The notes beneath the pieces are model-generated. The model made no database searches. It was not told where the DNA came from and saw only the letters and a program-made list of their open reading frames with translations. From Bifidobacterium breve (lineage in GTDB: Bacteria > Bacteroidota > Bacteroidia > Flavobacteriales > Flavobacteriaceae): 51,472 nt of DNA. Below are positions 35,890-44,330 of the stretch, in pieces. The stretch covers positions 1 through 51,472 of the forward strand of contig CALPIE020000004.1 of NCBI GenBank assembly GCA_943323545.2, read 5' to 3'. Position numbers and translations under genes: made by a program. Numbering within the stretch: position 1 is the first letter of the stretch; every line of letters starts with the position of its first letter.

Positions 35890-36309
35890 TCACTGTTCCA
35901 CGTGAAACATTTTAATCTTTTCGTCTTCTTTCTTTCGCATTAAGATTTCTTCTTCTTTGGTTTTATCTTTATAGCCACAATAGTGAAGGATGCCATGAAT
36001 GATAACTCTTTCAAGTTCTTCTTTAAATGTGACTTTAAAGTCTTCGGCGTTTTCTTGTACTCTTTCAATTGAGATGAAAACATCACCGTGTAATTCGTTT
36101 CCTACAGAATAATCGAAACTAATGATGTCTGTATAAAAGTCATGATTAAGATATTGTTTGTTAATTTCAAGTATGAATTCGTCATCGCAGAAAATATAAC
36201 TGATGTCACCTTCTTTCTTGTTTTCGGAAAGAATTACTTTAGAAATCCAACTAGAATACAGTGTTTCGTTCTCTAATTTGAAGTCAATTTCGTAATTAAA
36301 ATTAATCAT
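35890..36309 (-). CDS. ybeY: rRNA maturation endonuclease YbeY
   Basis: 139 residues. YbeY takes part in 16S rRNA 3'-end processing and ribosome quality control. The zinc motif reads HGILHYCGYKDKTKEE: the first two histidines are present, but the third, normally in GYDH, is Lys here, a change also seen in other Bacteroidetes. Upstream motif SFDYSVGNELHGDVFISIE is conserved. The last residues MFHVEQ are encoded by the parS site. The start overlaps the DUF4175 stop by 8 bases, so the genes are translationally coupled. Confidence 0.92.
   Translation of the reverse strand: MINFNYEIDFKLENETLYSSWISKVILSENKKEGDISYIFCDDEFILEINKQYLNHDFYTDIISFDYSVGNELHGDVFISIERVQENAEDFKVTFKEELERVIIHGILHYCGYKDKTKEEEILMRKKEDEKIKMFHVEQ
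35894..35909. promoter_or_regulatory. parS site 2 (perfect 16-mer) inside the 3' end of ybeY
   Basis: TGTTCCACGTGAAACA is an exact match to a ParB-binding consensus. On the minus strand it codes FHVEQ at the YbeY C-terminus. Confidence 0.92.
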
Positions 36310-39300
36310 TCTTCTTAAAATATTCTTGAACCTTTTGGTTGTAATTTTCGTGCAAAGGTAAGGTTTGTCTATTTAATATTTCAATGCTATTGATATAATC
36401 TTGTAAGCGTTGCGGTAACGCATTGGTTGTGTTATTAAATTCTTTCTTATTTGTTTCTGATTGTCTTTTCTTTTCCTCTCCTTGTTGTTGAACCGCTTTT
36501 TCTAACTTTAAAAGTTCATATTTTAAGTTTAATATTTTTTGTAAAGTTTCGTTATTAAAGCCTTTGTTTAACAATTGCTTTTCGATTTGTTTCATTTGAT
36601 CAAATGCATTTTGACCATTTCCGCCTAGTCCTTTTTTATTTAATTCGTTTTGAAGCGCTTCTCGTAATTGTTGTTGTTCTTTGTAGATTTCCATTATAGC
36701 TTTAGCATCACCTTCGCCATCTTCGCCGTTTTCACCATCTTTACCTTGACCGCTTCCTCCACCACCTTGTCCATTTTTACCTTCTTTGCCTTTGCCTTCT
36801 TTACCATCTTTTCCTTCTTTGCCTTTTCCTTCTTTACCACCTTCTTTTTCTCCGTCTTTCCCGTCTTTACCGTCGCCAGGTTTTTGACCAGGTTTCATCC
36901 CTTTTTTCATTTTTTCTCCAAGTCCATCTTGCTTTTTTATAATATCGGGTAATTGCATGCCTTCTCCTTGTCCTGGTTTGGGCTTACCTGCGCCTTTACC
37001 CGACATTGACATTTGCATACCATTAAGTATATCAGCTAACATATCGGCTAATTTGTTTGCGGCTGCTGTGGCGAATTGTTGGTTAGAGGTGCCTTTAATA
37101 ACATCTGCATCCGCTAATTTTTCTAAAGCTTTATCAACGTTGTATTGAACATTTCCAATCTCTTTAGTGATATCTTCTGCAATTTTAGGATTTCGTAATG
37201 ACATAGCAAATAAACTATCATCTACATGTTTAAATTGTTGTTTTAAGTCTTGCTGTATTTTTAGGTTTTTGTTAAAGGAAGGAGAGCCTCTTTTTAATCC
37301 TTTAAATTGTTTCATTACATCCTCTTGCGAAAAAGAATAGGCCAGTAGATTGTCTAAAATTTGACGTAACATAGCGACATCTTCTTCCATTTGTTCTTCT
37401 TCGCCTTGTTGCATGCTTTCTTGCATATCTTGACTCATTTGCTGCATTTTTTTTGCTGCACTTTTCTGTTTTGGCTTGGCTTTATCTTTTTGTTCTTTTT
37501 GTAGTTGCTCTTTAGCGTTTTTTAAATCTTCATTAATACTTTTCTCCTTTGGTGTTGTATTTGGTAAATCAACAGGGGTTTTTAGCTCTTTATTTTCTTT
37601 ATCAAGTTCCTTTAATTCTTCTTGTATTTTTTCAAATTCCTTATTGATTTCTTCTTGCTTTTCGGAATTATTTTCTTTTTCGTTATCCGAAATTTTCTCT
37701 TGCTTTTCTGCTAATTTGTTTAATTTATTAGCTATTTGTTCTGCTTTCTTTTCTACATAATATTTCTTTGTAAGCTCAACCAATTGCTCTAAACTCTTCG
37801 ATTGGTTTTTTGCGTTTTGTTTAAATTTTTCCATTTTTTCAAACAACTCTTCTTTGCTTATCTTATCATTCAATTCTTTAAGTTCGTCTAAAAGCTTTTT
37901 ATTCTTTTCAAAATCTTTATCAACTTTTTCCAAACGATCTTTTAGCAAATCTTTAATTTCGTCTTTCTTATTGGTTTTTACTTTATCAAGATTATCTTTC
38001 ATCTTTTTAGCAAACTCTTTCATCAATTCGTCTTGCTTTTTCTGACGTTGTAGAAAATCATTTACTTTTTGTTGCTCTTTAAACTCTAGTGATTCTTTTT
38101 CTTTGCCCATTTTTTGCAACTTCTCCATTTCATTTTGTTGCTTCTCTTGGGTTTTTAACGATTTCTCTAACGAATTGATATTATCGTTTTGTTGTTGCAT
38201 TAATTCGTCTTCTTTCTCAGCATCTGTCGATTCACGATGAGAAAAAACTGCCGATTTGGAGCTTTTATAATTATGAGGTGCATCGTTATCAAAAATCTCA
38301 AAATAATATTCGTAGTTAACACCTTCTTCTATTGATAAATTACTTGGAAAAGCAAATACAAACTGGTCGTAAATTTCTTTCTTTACAGCAATTGTTCCGC
38401 GTTTGGTTTCGTTGGGTTTTTCTTTTGGATAATAAACAATTTGTAATTTTGACAATCCGTAATCATCCGAAACTTGTCCTAAAACATAATTCTTTGCGAC
38501 TTTTAATGAATCGGGCGCATTGTTAACGGTAATAGAAGGAAATTGATCTTTTACTACCGAAATATTATAGTTTAACTTTTCGAAATTTATAACTTTAGCA
38601 TTCGAAGTAACTATTTGATAATCGGTATTTTGATTTATATTTCTAGCTAACAAAAATTGATTTTCTTGTTTTGAAAATATAAACTTTGAATCAGCATCCA
38701 ACCATTCTACTTTTTGGGTTGCAATAGTATTAATTCGCCAAGTTACACGAGTGCCTTCAGGAACAATAGCATTACCAGTTCCTTTTACTACTTCCTGCTT
38801 TTTAGCTAGATAATTTGGGAAATTTAATACCATTTCAAAGTTTACTATTGATGGAACAGTAACAACCGAAAGCTCATAATCGTTAGATAAAACATCATTT
38901 GCTTCTAAATGAAATGTTATATTTTCTTTTGGTTTTGGAATTACAAATTGGAATTCTCCGGCTTGATTACTTTCCATAAAATAACTTTCATTACCAATAA
39001 AAATAATAGCGTTTTCTGGAATTACTTTCCCGATTGTTTTTACTTTTAAAAGAAAATCTTGATTTTGTTCGGTTTGTAAGTTTTGATTCAATAATTGAAA
39101 CTCAAAAGGCGCTGGCGGTAAGAATTGTTGTTTAAAATGAACAACTCTATTTAAACTCTGTGTTAACATATCTCTTTTCCCAGAAAAAAGAAAGAAAAGA
39201 AAAAACAAAAGAGGAATAACGGCTAACGGTAAATATTTTTTGTTTTTATTAAAGTTTATTGCATTCCCAAACGGAATTGGCTGCAACGAATTCGCTTTTT

Positions 39301-39688
39301 GATCAATGGACGCCAAAAGCAATTCTGACTTATTTATATCTTGAGACAACTGAAGAAAATTCGTCAACTTATCACCTACTTCATTAAAATGATTTCCAAT
39401 AATTTTAGAAGCTTCATCATAATTTATCCCTTTTTGAAGTTTGAATAATTTAAATATAGGAAATAAAATAAATCGCAACAAAAGAAATAACTCAACTGCA
39501 ATAAACACCAAGAAAAGAACCGTTCTTGCCGTTGGTTTCAACCAAAGAAAATATTCTATAAAAAGTGTAAATATAAAATACAACAATCCTAAACCAACAA
39601 AAAAAATGGTTCCACGTAGTAATTCATTAGTATAAAACTTCTTAATAAACTGTTCGAGTTTATTGTAAATGAGATTCGATTTTTCCAA
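36302..39688 (-). CDS. DUF4175 family large membrane protein
   Basis: 1128 residues. Three hydrophobic segments lie near the N-terminus (~24-44, ~56-80, ~152-168). A beta-rich region follows (~200-480, with KVEWLDADSKFIFSK and similar strands). The rest is dominated by long coiled coil: Lys/Glu/Gln-rich helices (~490-880). A Gly-rich stretch with repeated GKDGKDGEKEGGKEGKGKEG units (~965-1025) resembles collagen-like or low-complexity linkers. The C-terminus is again helical. The family is Bacteroidetes-specific and uncharacterised. It probably forms a membrane-anchored scaffold. It overlaps ybeY by 8 bases. Confidence 0.88.
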   Translation of the reverse strand: MEKSNLIYNKLEQFIKKFYTNELLRGTIFFVGLGLLYFIFTLFIEYFLWLKPTARTVLFLVFIAVELFLLLRFILFPIFKLFKLQKGINYDEASKIIGNHFNEVGDKLTNFLQLSQDINKSELLLASIDQKANSLQPIPFGNAINFNKNKKYLPLAVIPLLFFLFFLFSGKRDMLTQSLNRVVHFKQQFLPPAPFEFQLLNQNLQTEQNQDFLLKVKTIGKVIPENAIIFIGNESYFMESNQAGEFQFVIPKPKENITFHLEANDVLSNDYELSVVTVPSIVNFEMVLNFPNYLAKKQEVVKGTGNAIVPEGTRVTWRINTIATQKVEWLDADSKFIFSKQENQFLLARNINQNTDYQIVTSNAKVINFEKLNYNISVVKDQFPSITVNNAPDSLKVAKNYVLGQVSDDYGLSKLQIVYYPKEKPNETKRGTIAVKKEIYDQFVFAFPSNLSIEEGVNYEYYFEIFDNDAPHNYKSSKSAVFSHRESTDAEKEDELMQQQNDNINSLEKSLKTQEKQQNEMEKLQKMGKEKESLEFKEQQKVNDFLQRQKKQDELMKEFAKKMKDNLDKVKTNKKDEIKDLLKDRLEKVDKDFEKNKKLLDELKELNDKISKEELFEKMEKFKQNAKNQSKSLEQLVELTKKYYVEKKAEQIANKLNKLAEKQEKISDNEKENNSEKQEEINKEFEKIQEELKELDKENKELKTPVDLPNTTPKEKSINEDLKNAKEQLQKEQKDKAKPKQKSAAKKMQQMSQDMQESMQQGEEEQMEEDVAMLRQILDNLLAYSFSQEDVMKQFKGLKRGSPSFNKNLKIQQDLKQQFKHVDDSLFAMSLRNPKIAEDITKEIGNVQYNVDKALEKLADADVIKGTSNQQFATAAANKLADMLADILNGMQMSMSGKGAGKPKPGQGEGMQLPDIIKKQDGLGEKMKKGMKPGQKPGDGKDGKDGEKEGGKEGKGKEGKDGKEGKGKEGKNGQGGGGSGQGKDGENGEDGEGDAKAIMEIYKEQQQLREALQNELNKKGLGGNGQNAFDQMKQIEKQLLNKGFNNETLQKILNLKYELLKLEKAVQQQGEEKKRQSETNKKEFNNTTNALPQRLQDYINSIEILNRQTLPLHENYNQKVQEYFKKND

Positions 39689-39805
39689 AATTGAAATTCT
39701 TTTATTTATAACCGATAAAAGTAGTAAAATTTAGGCATTAGGCAATAGCCAAAAGTTTGTTAAGATTTTAAGTTGGTTTTTTGCTCGTCGGTAATAGCTT
39801 TTGCC

Positions 39806-39835
39806 TTTGAACTAATAGCTAAAATTGTATCTTTG
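39806..39835 (+). promoter_or_regulatory. Promoter of gltX (TTTG-N18-TATCTTTG)
   Basis: TTTG at 39806-39809 and the exact -7 box TATCTTTG at 39828-39835 are separated by 18 bases, a good match to the Bacteroidetes sigma-A pattern. The ATG follows 15 bases later. Confidence 0.75.
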
Positions 39836-39850
39836 CAAAAATTTACAACA

Positions 39851-41356
39851 ATGTCGAAACCTGTTCGTGTGCGCTTTGCTCCTAGTCCAACCGGACCCTT
39901 ACATATTGGTGGTGTGAGAACTGCTTTGTTTAATTACTTATTTGCCAAAAAGAATAATGGCGTTTTTTATTTACGTATTGAAGATACCGACCAAAATAGA
40001 TTTGTGCCTGGTGCAGAAGAATATATCTTAGAAGCCTTGAATTGGTTAGGAATTGCTCCAAGTGAAACAATTGGGAAAAATGAAAAATTTGGACCTTATC
40101 GTCAAAGTGAACGAAAAGAGTTATATAAACAATACGTCGATCAATTAATCCATTCGGGATGGGCTTATTATGCTTTTGATACTGCTGAAGCTTTAGATTT
40201 ACAAAGAAAACAACACGAAGAACAAGGGAATACATTTATATACAACTGGCACAATCGAGAAAAATTAGATACTTCTTTAGTGATTTCTGAAGAAGAAACT
40301 AAAAAAAGAATAACTTCTGGTGCTGCTTATGTTATACGATTTAAAACGCCTGTGAATGAAACTTTGTATTTGCATGATATTATTCGTGGTGATATTCAAT
40401 TCGAAACCAATTTATTAGACGACAAAGTGTTGTTTAAAAGTGACGGAATGCCAACTTATCATTTAGCAAATATTGTAGATGATCATTTAATGGAAACCTC
40501 ACACGTTATTCGTGGAGAAGAATGGTTGCCTTCAATGCCATTACATTGTTTATTGTACAATGCATTTGGCTGGGATGCTCCAGAATTTGCACATCTACCA
40601 TTAATATTAAAACCTATTGGCAATGGTAAATTATCCAAACGTGATGGAGATAAAATGGGGTTTCCAGTATTTCCATTGGAATGGAAAAGCGAGGAAGGTA
40701 TTTCTTCTGGTTATAGAGAAAAAGGTTATTTCCCGGAAGCAGTAATTAACTTTTTGGCCTTATTGGGCTGGAATGACGGAACCGAACAAGAGTTATTTTC
40801 ATTAGAAGAATTAGTAGAAAAATTTGATTTGAGTCGAGTTCATAAAGCGGGAGCAAAATTTGATCCTGAAAAAAACAAATGGTTTAATCATCAATATTTA
40901 CAGAAACAAAGCAATGAAAGTTTAGCGGGTTCATTTACATCATTATTAATAGAAAAGAATATTTCTGTTGAAAATGATAAACTAATTAAAATCGTGTCTT
41001 TAATTAAAGAACGTGCAAATTTTGTGTCAGATTTTTGGGAAATGTGTGATTACTTTTTTATTGCTCCTATTTTGTATGATGAAAAAGCTATTAAAAATTG
41101 GAATTCAGCTACTTCTGAACTAATGCAACAATTAATAAACGTTTTAACATCTATTGAAGATTTTACCTCTGTAAACATAGAAACTATTATAAAAGATTGG
41201 ATGACCAAAAAAGAAATTGGAATGGGAAAAGTAATGCAACCCTTTCGACTGAGTTTGGTAGGTGCTTTAAAAGGACCCCATTTATTTGATATAGTTGAAT
41301 TGATTGGAAAAGAAGAAACAATTTCTAGATTGAAGAGGGCTATTATAACTATTTAA
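39851..41356 (+). CDS. gltX: Glutamate--tRNA ligase
   Basis: 501 residues from the ATG at 39851; the upstream in-frame extension covers the promoter and is rejected. It charges tRNA-Glu. Class I signatures: APSPTGPLHIGGVRTALFN (HIGH region, residues 10-28) and K260-L-S-K-R (KMSKS region). The C-terminal anticodon-binding part contains KIVSLIKERANFVSDFWEMCDYFF. The promoter is the best in the window. The downstream PorT-like gene converges. Confidence 0.97.
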   Translation: MSKPVRVRFAPSPTGPLHIGGVRTALFNYLFAKKNNGVFYLRIEDTDQNRFVPGAEEYILEALNWLGIAPSETIGKNEKFGPYRQSERKELYKQYVDQLIHSGWAYYAFDTAEALDLQRKQHEEQGNTFIYNWHNREKLDTSLVISEEETKKRITSGAAYVIRFKTPVNETLYLHDIIRGDIQFETNLLDDKVLFKSDGMPTYHLANIVDDHLMETSHVIRGEEWLPSMPLHCLLYNAFGWDAPEFAHLPLILKPIGNGKLSKRDGDKMGFPVFPLEWKSEEGISSGYREKGYFPEAVINFLALLGWNDGTEQELFSLEELVEKFDLSRVHKAGAKFDPEKNKWFNHQYLQKQSNESLAGSFTSLLIEKNISVENDKLIKIVSLIKERANFVSDFWEMCDYFFIAPILYDEKAIKNWNSATSELMQQLINVLTSIEDFTSVNIETIIKDWMTKKEIGMGKVMQPFRLSLVGALKGPHLFDIVELIGKEETISRLKRAIITI

Positions 41357-41384
41357 ATTGAAGTACGTTTAAAAGGAAGTAATA

Positions 41385-42032
41385 TTATAAATTAAATAAT
41401 AGTTGTAAGCTAATCGAACTCATATTCCCATTAAAATTATATTTCCCTGTACCTTCTTGACTATTTAAGTTTTTTAAAATATTAGTGAAACCGTATTGAT
41501 AAAAAATAATTCCACGAATACGTTTGTTTCCGGCAGAAGCACCTATGTATGCATTTCCGTTTATTGTATTTACATCTTGAATTTGATCGGCGGTTAAATT
41601 TGTTCCTGATATTGTGTTTTTAGCTGATTTTGTGTCAGATTTTAATTCTCCGTTTATTTGTAAAACTGGTCCAAAATCAATAGAAACATGATTTTTTACC
41701 ACATTATAACTTAATAACAATCTTATTTGAGCCCCAGATAAACTGAATTTAGAATTTGCTTTTTGATTAGATGCCGATATTGTTTCTATTTCAATGTTAT
41801 TCTGAAAAAATTGCATTCCATAAATCATGCTCCAATTATTGTAGTAATTACCCCGAACCGATAAACCCCCATTCCATCCAATTCCTGGTTTTGAATTAAA
41901 ATTAGAAGTTATTAAAGACGATTGTGAAATACCAATTGTTATACCGATTCTATTTCCATCTCTTTCCTCATATTGTGCGAAGGTAGAGAATGAAAAAAAT
42001 ACAATACTTATTACTAAAAAATTCGGCTTCAT
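41385..42032 (-). CDS. PorT-like outer-membrane beta-barrel protein
   Basis: 215 residues from the ATG at 42032; the longer frame to 42254 crosses the SPFH gene on the other strand and is rejected. Signal peptide ~1-19 (FSFSTFAQ). The mature part is a series of beta strands with aromatic and Gly residues (IGITIGISQSSLI, WNGGLSVRGNYYN, FNGNMSSISLQLLFNL at the end) as in porin-like/PorT family barrels. The precise role is unknown. It converges with gltX and diverges from the SPFH gene. Confidence 0.82.
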   Translation of the reverse strand: MKPNFLVISIVFFSFSTFAQYEERDGNRIGITIGISQSSLITSNFNSKPGIGWNGGLSVRGNYYNNWSMIYGMQFFQNNIEIETISASNQKANSKFSLSGAQIRLLLSYNVVKNHVSIDFGPVLQINGELKSDTKSAKNTISGTNLTADQIQDVNTINGNAYIGASAGNKRIRGIIFYQYGFTNILKNLNSQEGTGKYNFNGNMSSISLQLLFNL

Positions 42033-42111
42033 AATTAAGTTTTTTTTTATTTGTAACAAACATACATTTTTATCGTATAATAAGCGTATTAACCATTTAA
42101 TTTTAATTCTG

Positions 42112-43098
42112 ATGAGTGTATTTTTAATTTCTTTTTTGGTATTTGGCCTCTTCATTTTGTTTTCTTCGTTCTTTACAGTGAAACAACAAACCGCAATAAT
42201 TATTGAACGTTTTGGAAAATTCTTAAGTATTCGGCAATCAGGTTTGCAACTCAAAATTCCATTAATAGATAGAATTGCCGGTCGTGTGAATTTAAAAATT
42301 CAACAATTAGACGTGATTATTGAAACCAAAACTAAAGACAATGTGTTTGTTAAACTAAAAGTTTCTGTGCAGTTTATGGTTGTAAAAGACACTGTTTATG
42401 ATGCCTTTTACAAATTAGAATATCCTCATGATCAAATTACATCTTATGTATTTGACGTAGTTCGTGCAGAAGTCCCTAAATTAATTTTGGATGATGTTTT
42501 TGAAAGAAAGGATGATATCGCAATCGCTGTGAAAAGAGAATTAAATGAGGCTATGACAACTTATGGTTATACTATTATAAACACATTGGTTACAGATATT
42601 GATCCTGATATTCAAGTAAAAAATGCAATGAACAGAATAAATGCTGCAGATAGAGAAAAAACGGTTGCCGAATTTGAAGCAGAAGCTTCCAGAATTAGAA
42701 TTGTTGCAAAAGCAAAGGCTGAAGCGGAAAGCAAGCGTTTACAAGGTCAAGGTATTGCTGACCAAAGAAGAGAAATTGCAAAAGGATTGGTCGAAAGTGT
42801 AGATGTCTTAAATAAAGTTGGGATTAATTCTCAAGAAGCTTCCGCATTAATTGTCGTGACACAACACTATGATACGTTACAAGCTATTGGTGCAGATACA
42901 AACTCAAATTTAATTTTATTACCAAACTCACCACAGGCCGGAAGCGATATGTTAAATAATATGGTTGCTAGTTTCACAGCTAGTAATTTAGTTGGTGAAT
43001 CTATGAAGACTGGTATGAGAAAAGTAACGCCAAAAACTAAAAAAGGCCTACAAAATGATAATAACCAGGAAGATGATATTACAGAAACTGAGGTTTAA
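42112..43098 (+). CDS. SPFH/Band 7 (stomatin-like) membrane protein
   Basis: 328 residues. One N-terminal membrane helix (~2-22) then the SPFH domain: TAIIIERFGKFLSIRQSGLQLKIP (~27-50), VNLKIQQLDVIIETKTKDNVFV, YGYTIINTLVTDIDPD (~150). A helical region with AEFEAEASRIRIVAKAKAEAESKRLQGQGIADQRREIAKG follows and forms coiled coil typical of stomatin oligomers. The tail is polar. Such proteins assemble in membranes and organise microdomains; partners here are unknown. A terminator hairpin follows at 43117. Confidence 0.92.
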   Translation: MSVFLISFLVFGLFILFSSFFTVKQQTAIIIERFGKFLSIRQSGLQLKIPLIDRIAGRVNLKIQQLDVIIETKTKDNVFVKLKVSVQFMVVKDTVYDAFYKLEYPHDQITSYVFDVVRAEVPKLILDDVFERKDDIAIAVKRELNEAMTTYGYTIINTLVTDIDPDIQVKNAMNRINAADREKTVAEFEAEASRIRIVAKAKAEAESKRLQGQGIADQRREIAKGLVESVDVLNKVGINSQEASALIVVTQHYDTLQAIGADTNSNLILLPNSPQAGSDMLNNMVASFTASNLVGESMKTGMRKVTPKTKKGLQNDNNQEDDITETEV

Positions 43099-43116
43099 TT
43101 ATGTAATCACTAAATA

Positions 43117-43142
43117 AAAAAGAGGCTTAATCGCCTCTTTTT
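43117..43142. terminator. Bidirectional terminator between SPFH gene and the holin-like operon
   Basis: AAAAAGAGGC (43117-43126) pairs perfectly with GCCTCTTTTT (43133-43142) around a six-base loop. It is symmetrical, with T-runs on both strands. The stop codon of the minus-strand gene (43127-43129) lies in the loop, so its terminator overlaps its own reading frame. Confidence 0.88.
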
Positions 43143-43381
43143 CTATTTATATACCAATTGATAGCAATAGGAATTGCTGTTTTTAAAATAGTACCATACA
43201 TTCCTGATGAAAAATTAGAAACAGTTTCTAAAACTTTATTTATTTTCCTAAACGGAATTATACTTTCTTTGGTTCTATCAATACTCAATACAATCTTCTC
43301 ATAATGAATTTCTTTTTCCAGTTTAAGAATTTCTAAATCCATTTCTATTTCTGCATATGATGAATATTTTTTATTTTCCAT
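43127..43381 (-). CDS. Small hypothetical protein, third gene of the YtxH/holin-like operon
   Basis: 84 residues, not recognised. It begins with a charged helix (SSYAEIEMDLEILKLEKEIHYEKIVLSI) and has a mildly hydrophobic segment near the end (FSSGMYGTILKTAIPIAINWYI) that could associate with the membrane. It lies 2 bases after the holin-like gene, and its C-terminal codons are in the terminator stem. In Bacteroidetes this gene often follows YtxH and a holin-like gene. Function unknown. Confidence 0.78.
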   Translation of the reverse strand: MENKKYSSYAEIEMDLEILKLEKEIHYEKIVLSIDRTKESIIPFRKINKVLETVSNFSSGMYGTILKTAIPIAINWYINRKRGD

Positions 43382-43383
43382 AA

Positions 43384-43734
43384 TTAGTCGTTAAAAAATA
43401 TTTCTGAGAATTTTTCTAATATAGGTCCTTCAATTATTTTATCCTTTACTAAAAACAAAAGTAACGCTACGGCTAAATAAATTAAAGCCACACTTAAAAA
43501 ACCTAAAGTATAACTATCTAAAACATCTCCTATTGCAATCGCTCCAGCAATTGACAAGAAAAGTAACACTATCAGGAAACATAATGTAATAAGGAAAAAC
43601 TTAACCATCAAAGTGGTAGACTTCATTGCAACTTTAAAACCCCAAAGTTTATAATAGGCCAAACTGGTTTCTATATATGCCTTTGTGCTTTCCTGAACAG
43701 CTTCAACGTTTTCTTTTATTTCTTCAAAAGCCAT
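43384..43734 (-). CDS. Phage-holin-like (Holin_3_6 type) membrane protein
   Basis: 116 residues. Starts with an amphipathic helix (FEEIKENVEAVQESTKAYIETSLAYYKLWGFKVAM), then two strong membrane helices (~45-66 and ~76-95) and a short cytoplasmic tail. This matches the phage-holin-family proteins (actinobacterial Holin-X relatives) found on chromosomes, where they are envelope proteins rather than phage genes. Its ATG overlaps the YtxH stop (TAATG). Confidence 0.85.
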   Translation of the reverse strand: MAFEEIKENVEAVQESTKAYIETSLAYYKLWGFKVAMKSTTLMVKFFLITLCFLIVLLFLSIAGAIAIGDVLDSYTLGFLSVALIYLAVALLLFLVKDKIIEGPILEKFSEIFFND

Positions 43735-44063
43735 TACTTATGATTTTTTGCGTTTTGTTTTTTTAGTGCTGCTAATTTTTCTTCCAAAAAAACTATAGCT
43801 TCCTCTGTTTTGTAACTTGAGTTTGAAAGTAAATCATTAAGGGTGTCTTTTAACTCGTCTTTGGTTTTTGAAAATTGTTCTTTGGTTTCTGATTCTAAAA
43901 AATTCCATTTAGATTTAGCTTCATCTTTCAAATCGTCTAAACCATTTTTGATTTTTTCTCTAGTATTTGAACCTTTATCTGGAGCAAATAAAATTCCTAA
44001 TCCAGCTCCAATTGCAGCTCCTGCAAGAAGCGCTAGAATGCTATTATTGTTTGAACTTGACAT
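43734..44063 (-). CDS. YtxH-domain protein
   Basis: 109 residues from the ATG at 44063; a TTG three codons further is not needed. One short membrane segment (LALLAGAAIGAGLGILFAPDKG, ~11-32) with the typical Gly-rich YtxH motif and the APDKGSNTREKI follow-up, then a long Lys/Glu-rich helix. YtxH proteins are small stress-related envelope proteins with unclear roles. It is the first gene of the operon. No clear TAnnTTTG box is upstream (TAACTTTA at 44088-44095 is a near-match). Confidence 0.85.
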   Translation of the reverse strand: MSSSNNNSILALLAGAAIGAGLGILFAPDKGSNTREKIKNGLDDLKDEAKSKWNFLESETKEQFSKTKDELKDTLNDLLSNSSYKTEEAIVFLEEKLAALKKQNAKNHK

Positions 44064-44330
44064 GATTTTCAATAATTTATATAGAATAAAGTTACGGAAA
44101 AATTTAATTTGAAAGGTGTTAAATACTAAACTTATTTTAAGAAGTTATAAAAGCTGTTAATAAAACAAAGTAGTATTTATTTTCTAAAATTATTAAAGTC
44201 CAGTAAAATCAATTTATGAAACCCGTTTTTAATAGTTAAATCAAATGATTTTTATAATAATTATAACAAAATATAATAATAATAATTATCAATTTTTGTA
44301 GGTGATTTTATCTAAAAAATCTATACTTTT

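Noticed and set aside
36668..38045. Several plus-strand reading frames inside the DUF4175 gene (Phe/Ser-rich)
   Set aside because: They are the complement of Lys/Glu-rich coiled-coil codons and have no domains or start signals.
43384..43734. Prophage holin
   Set aside because: No other phage gene is present, and the chromosomal trio with YtxH is typical for Bacteroidetes.
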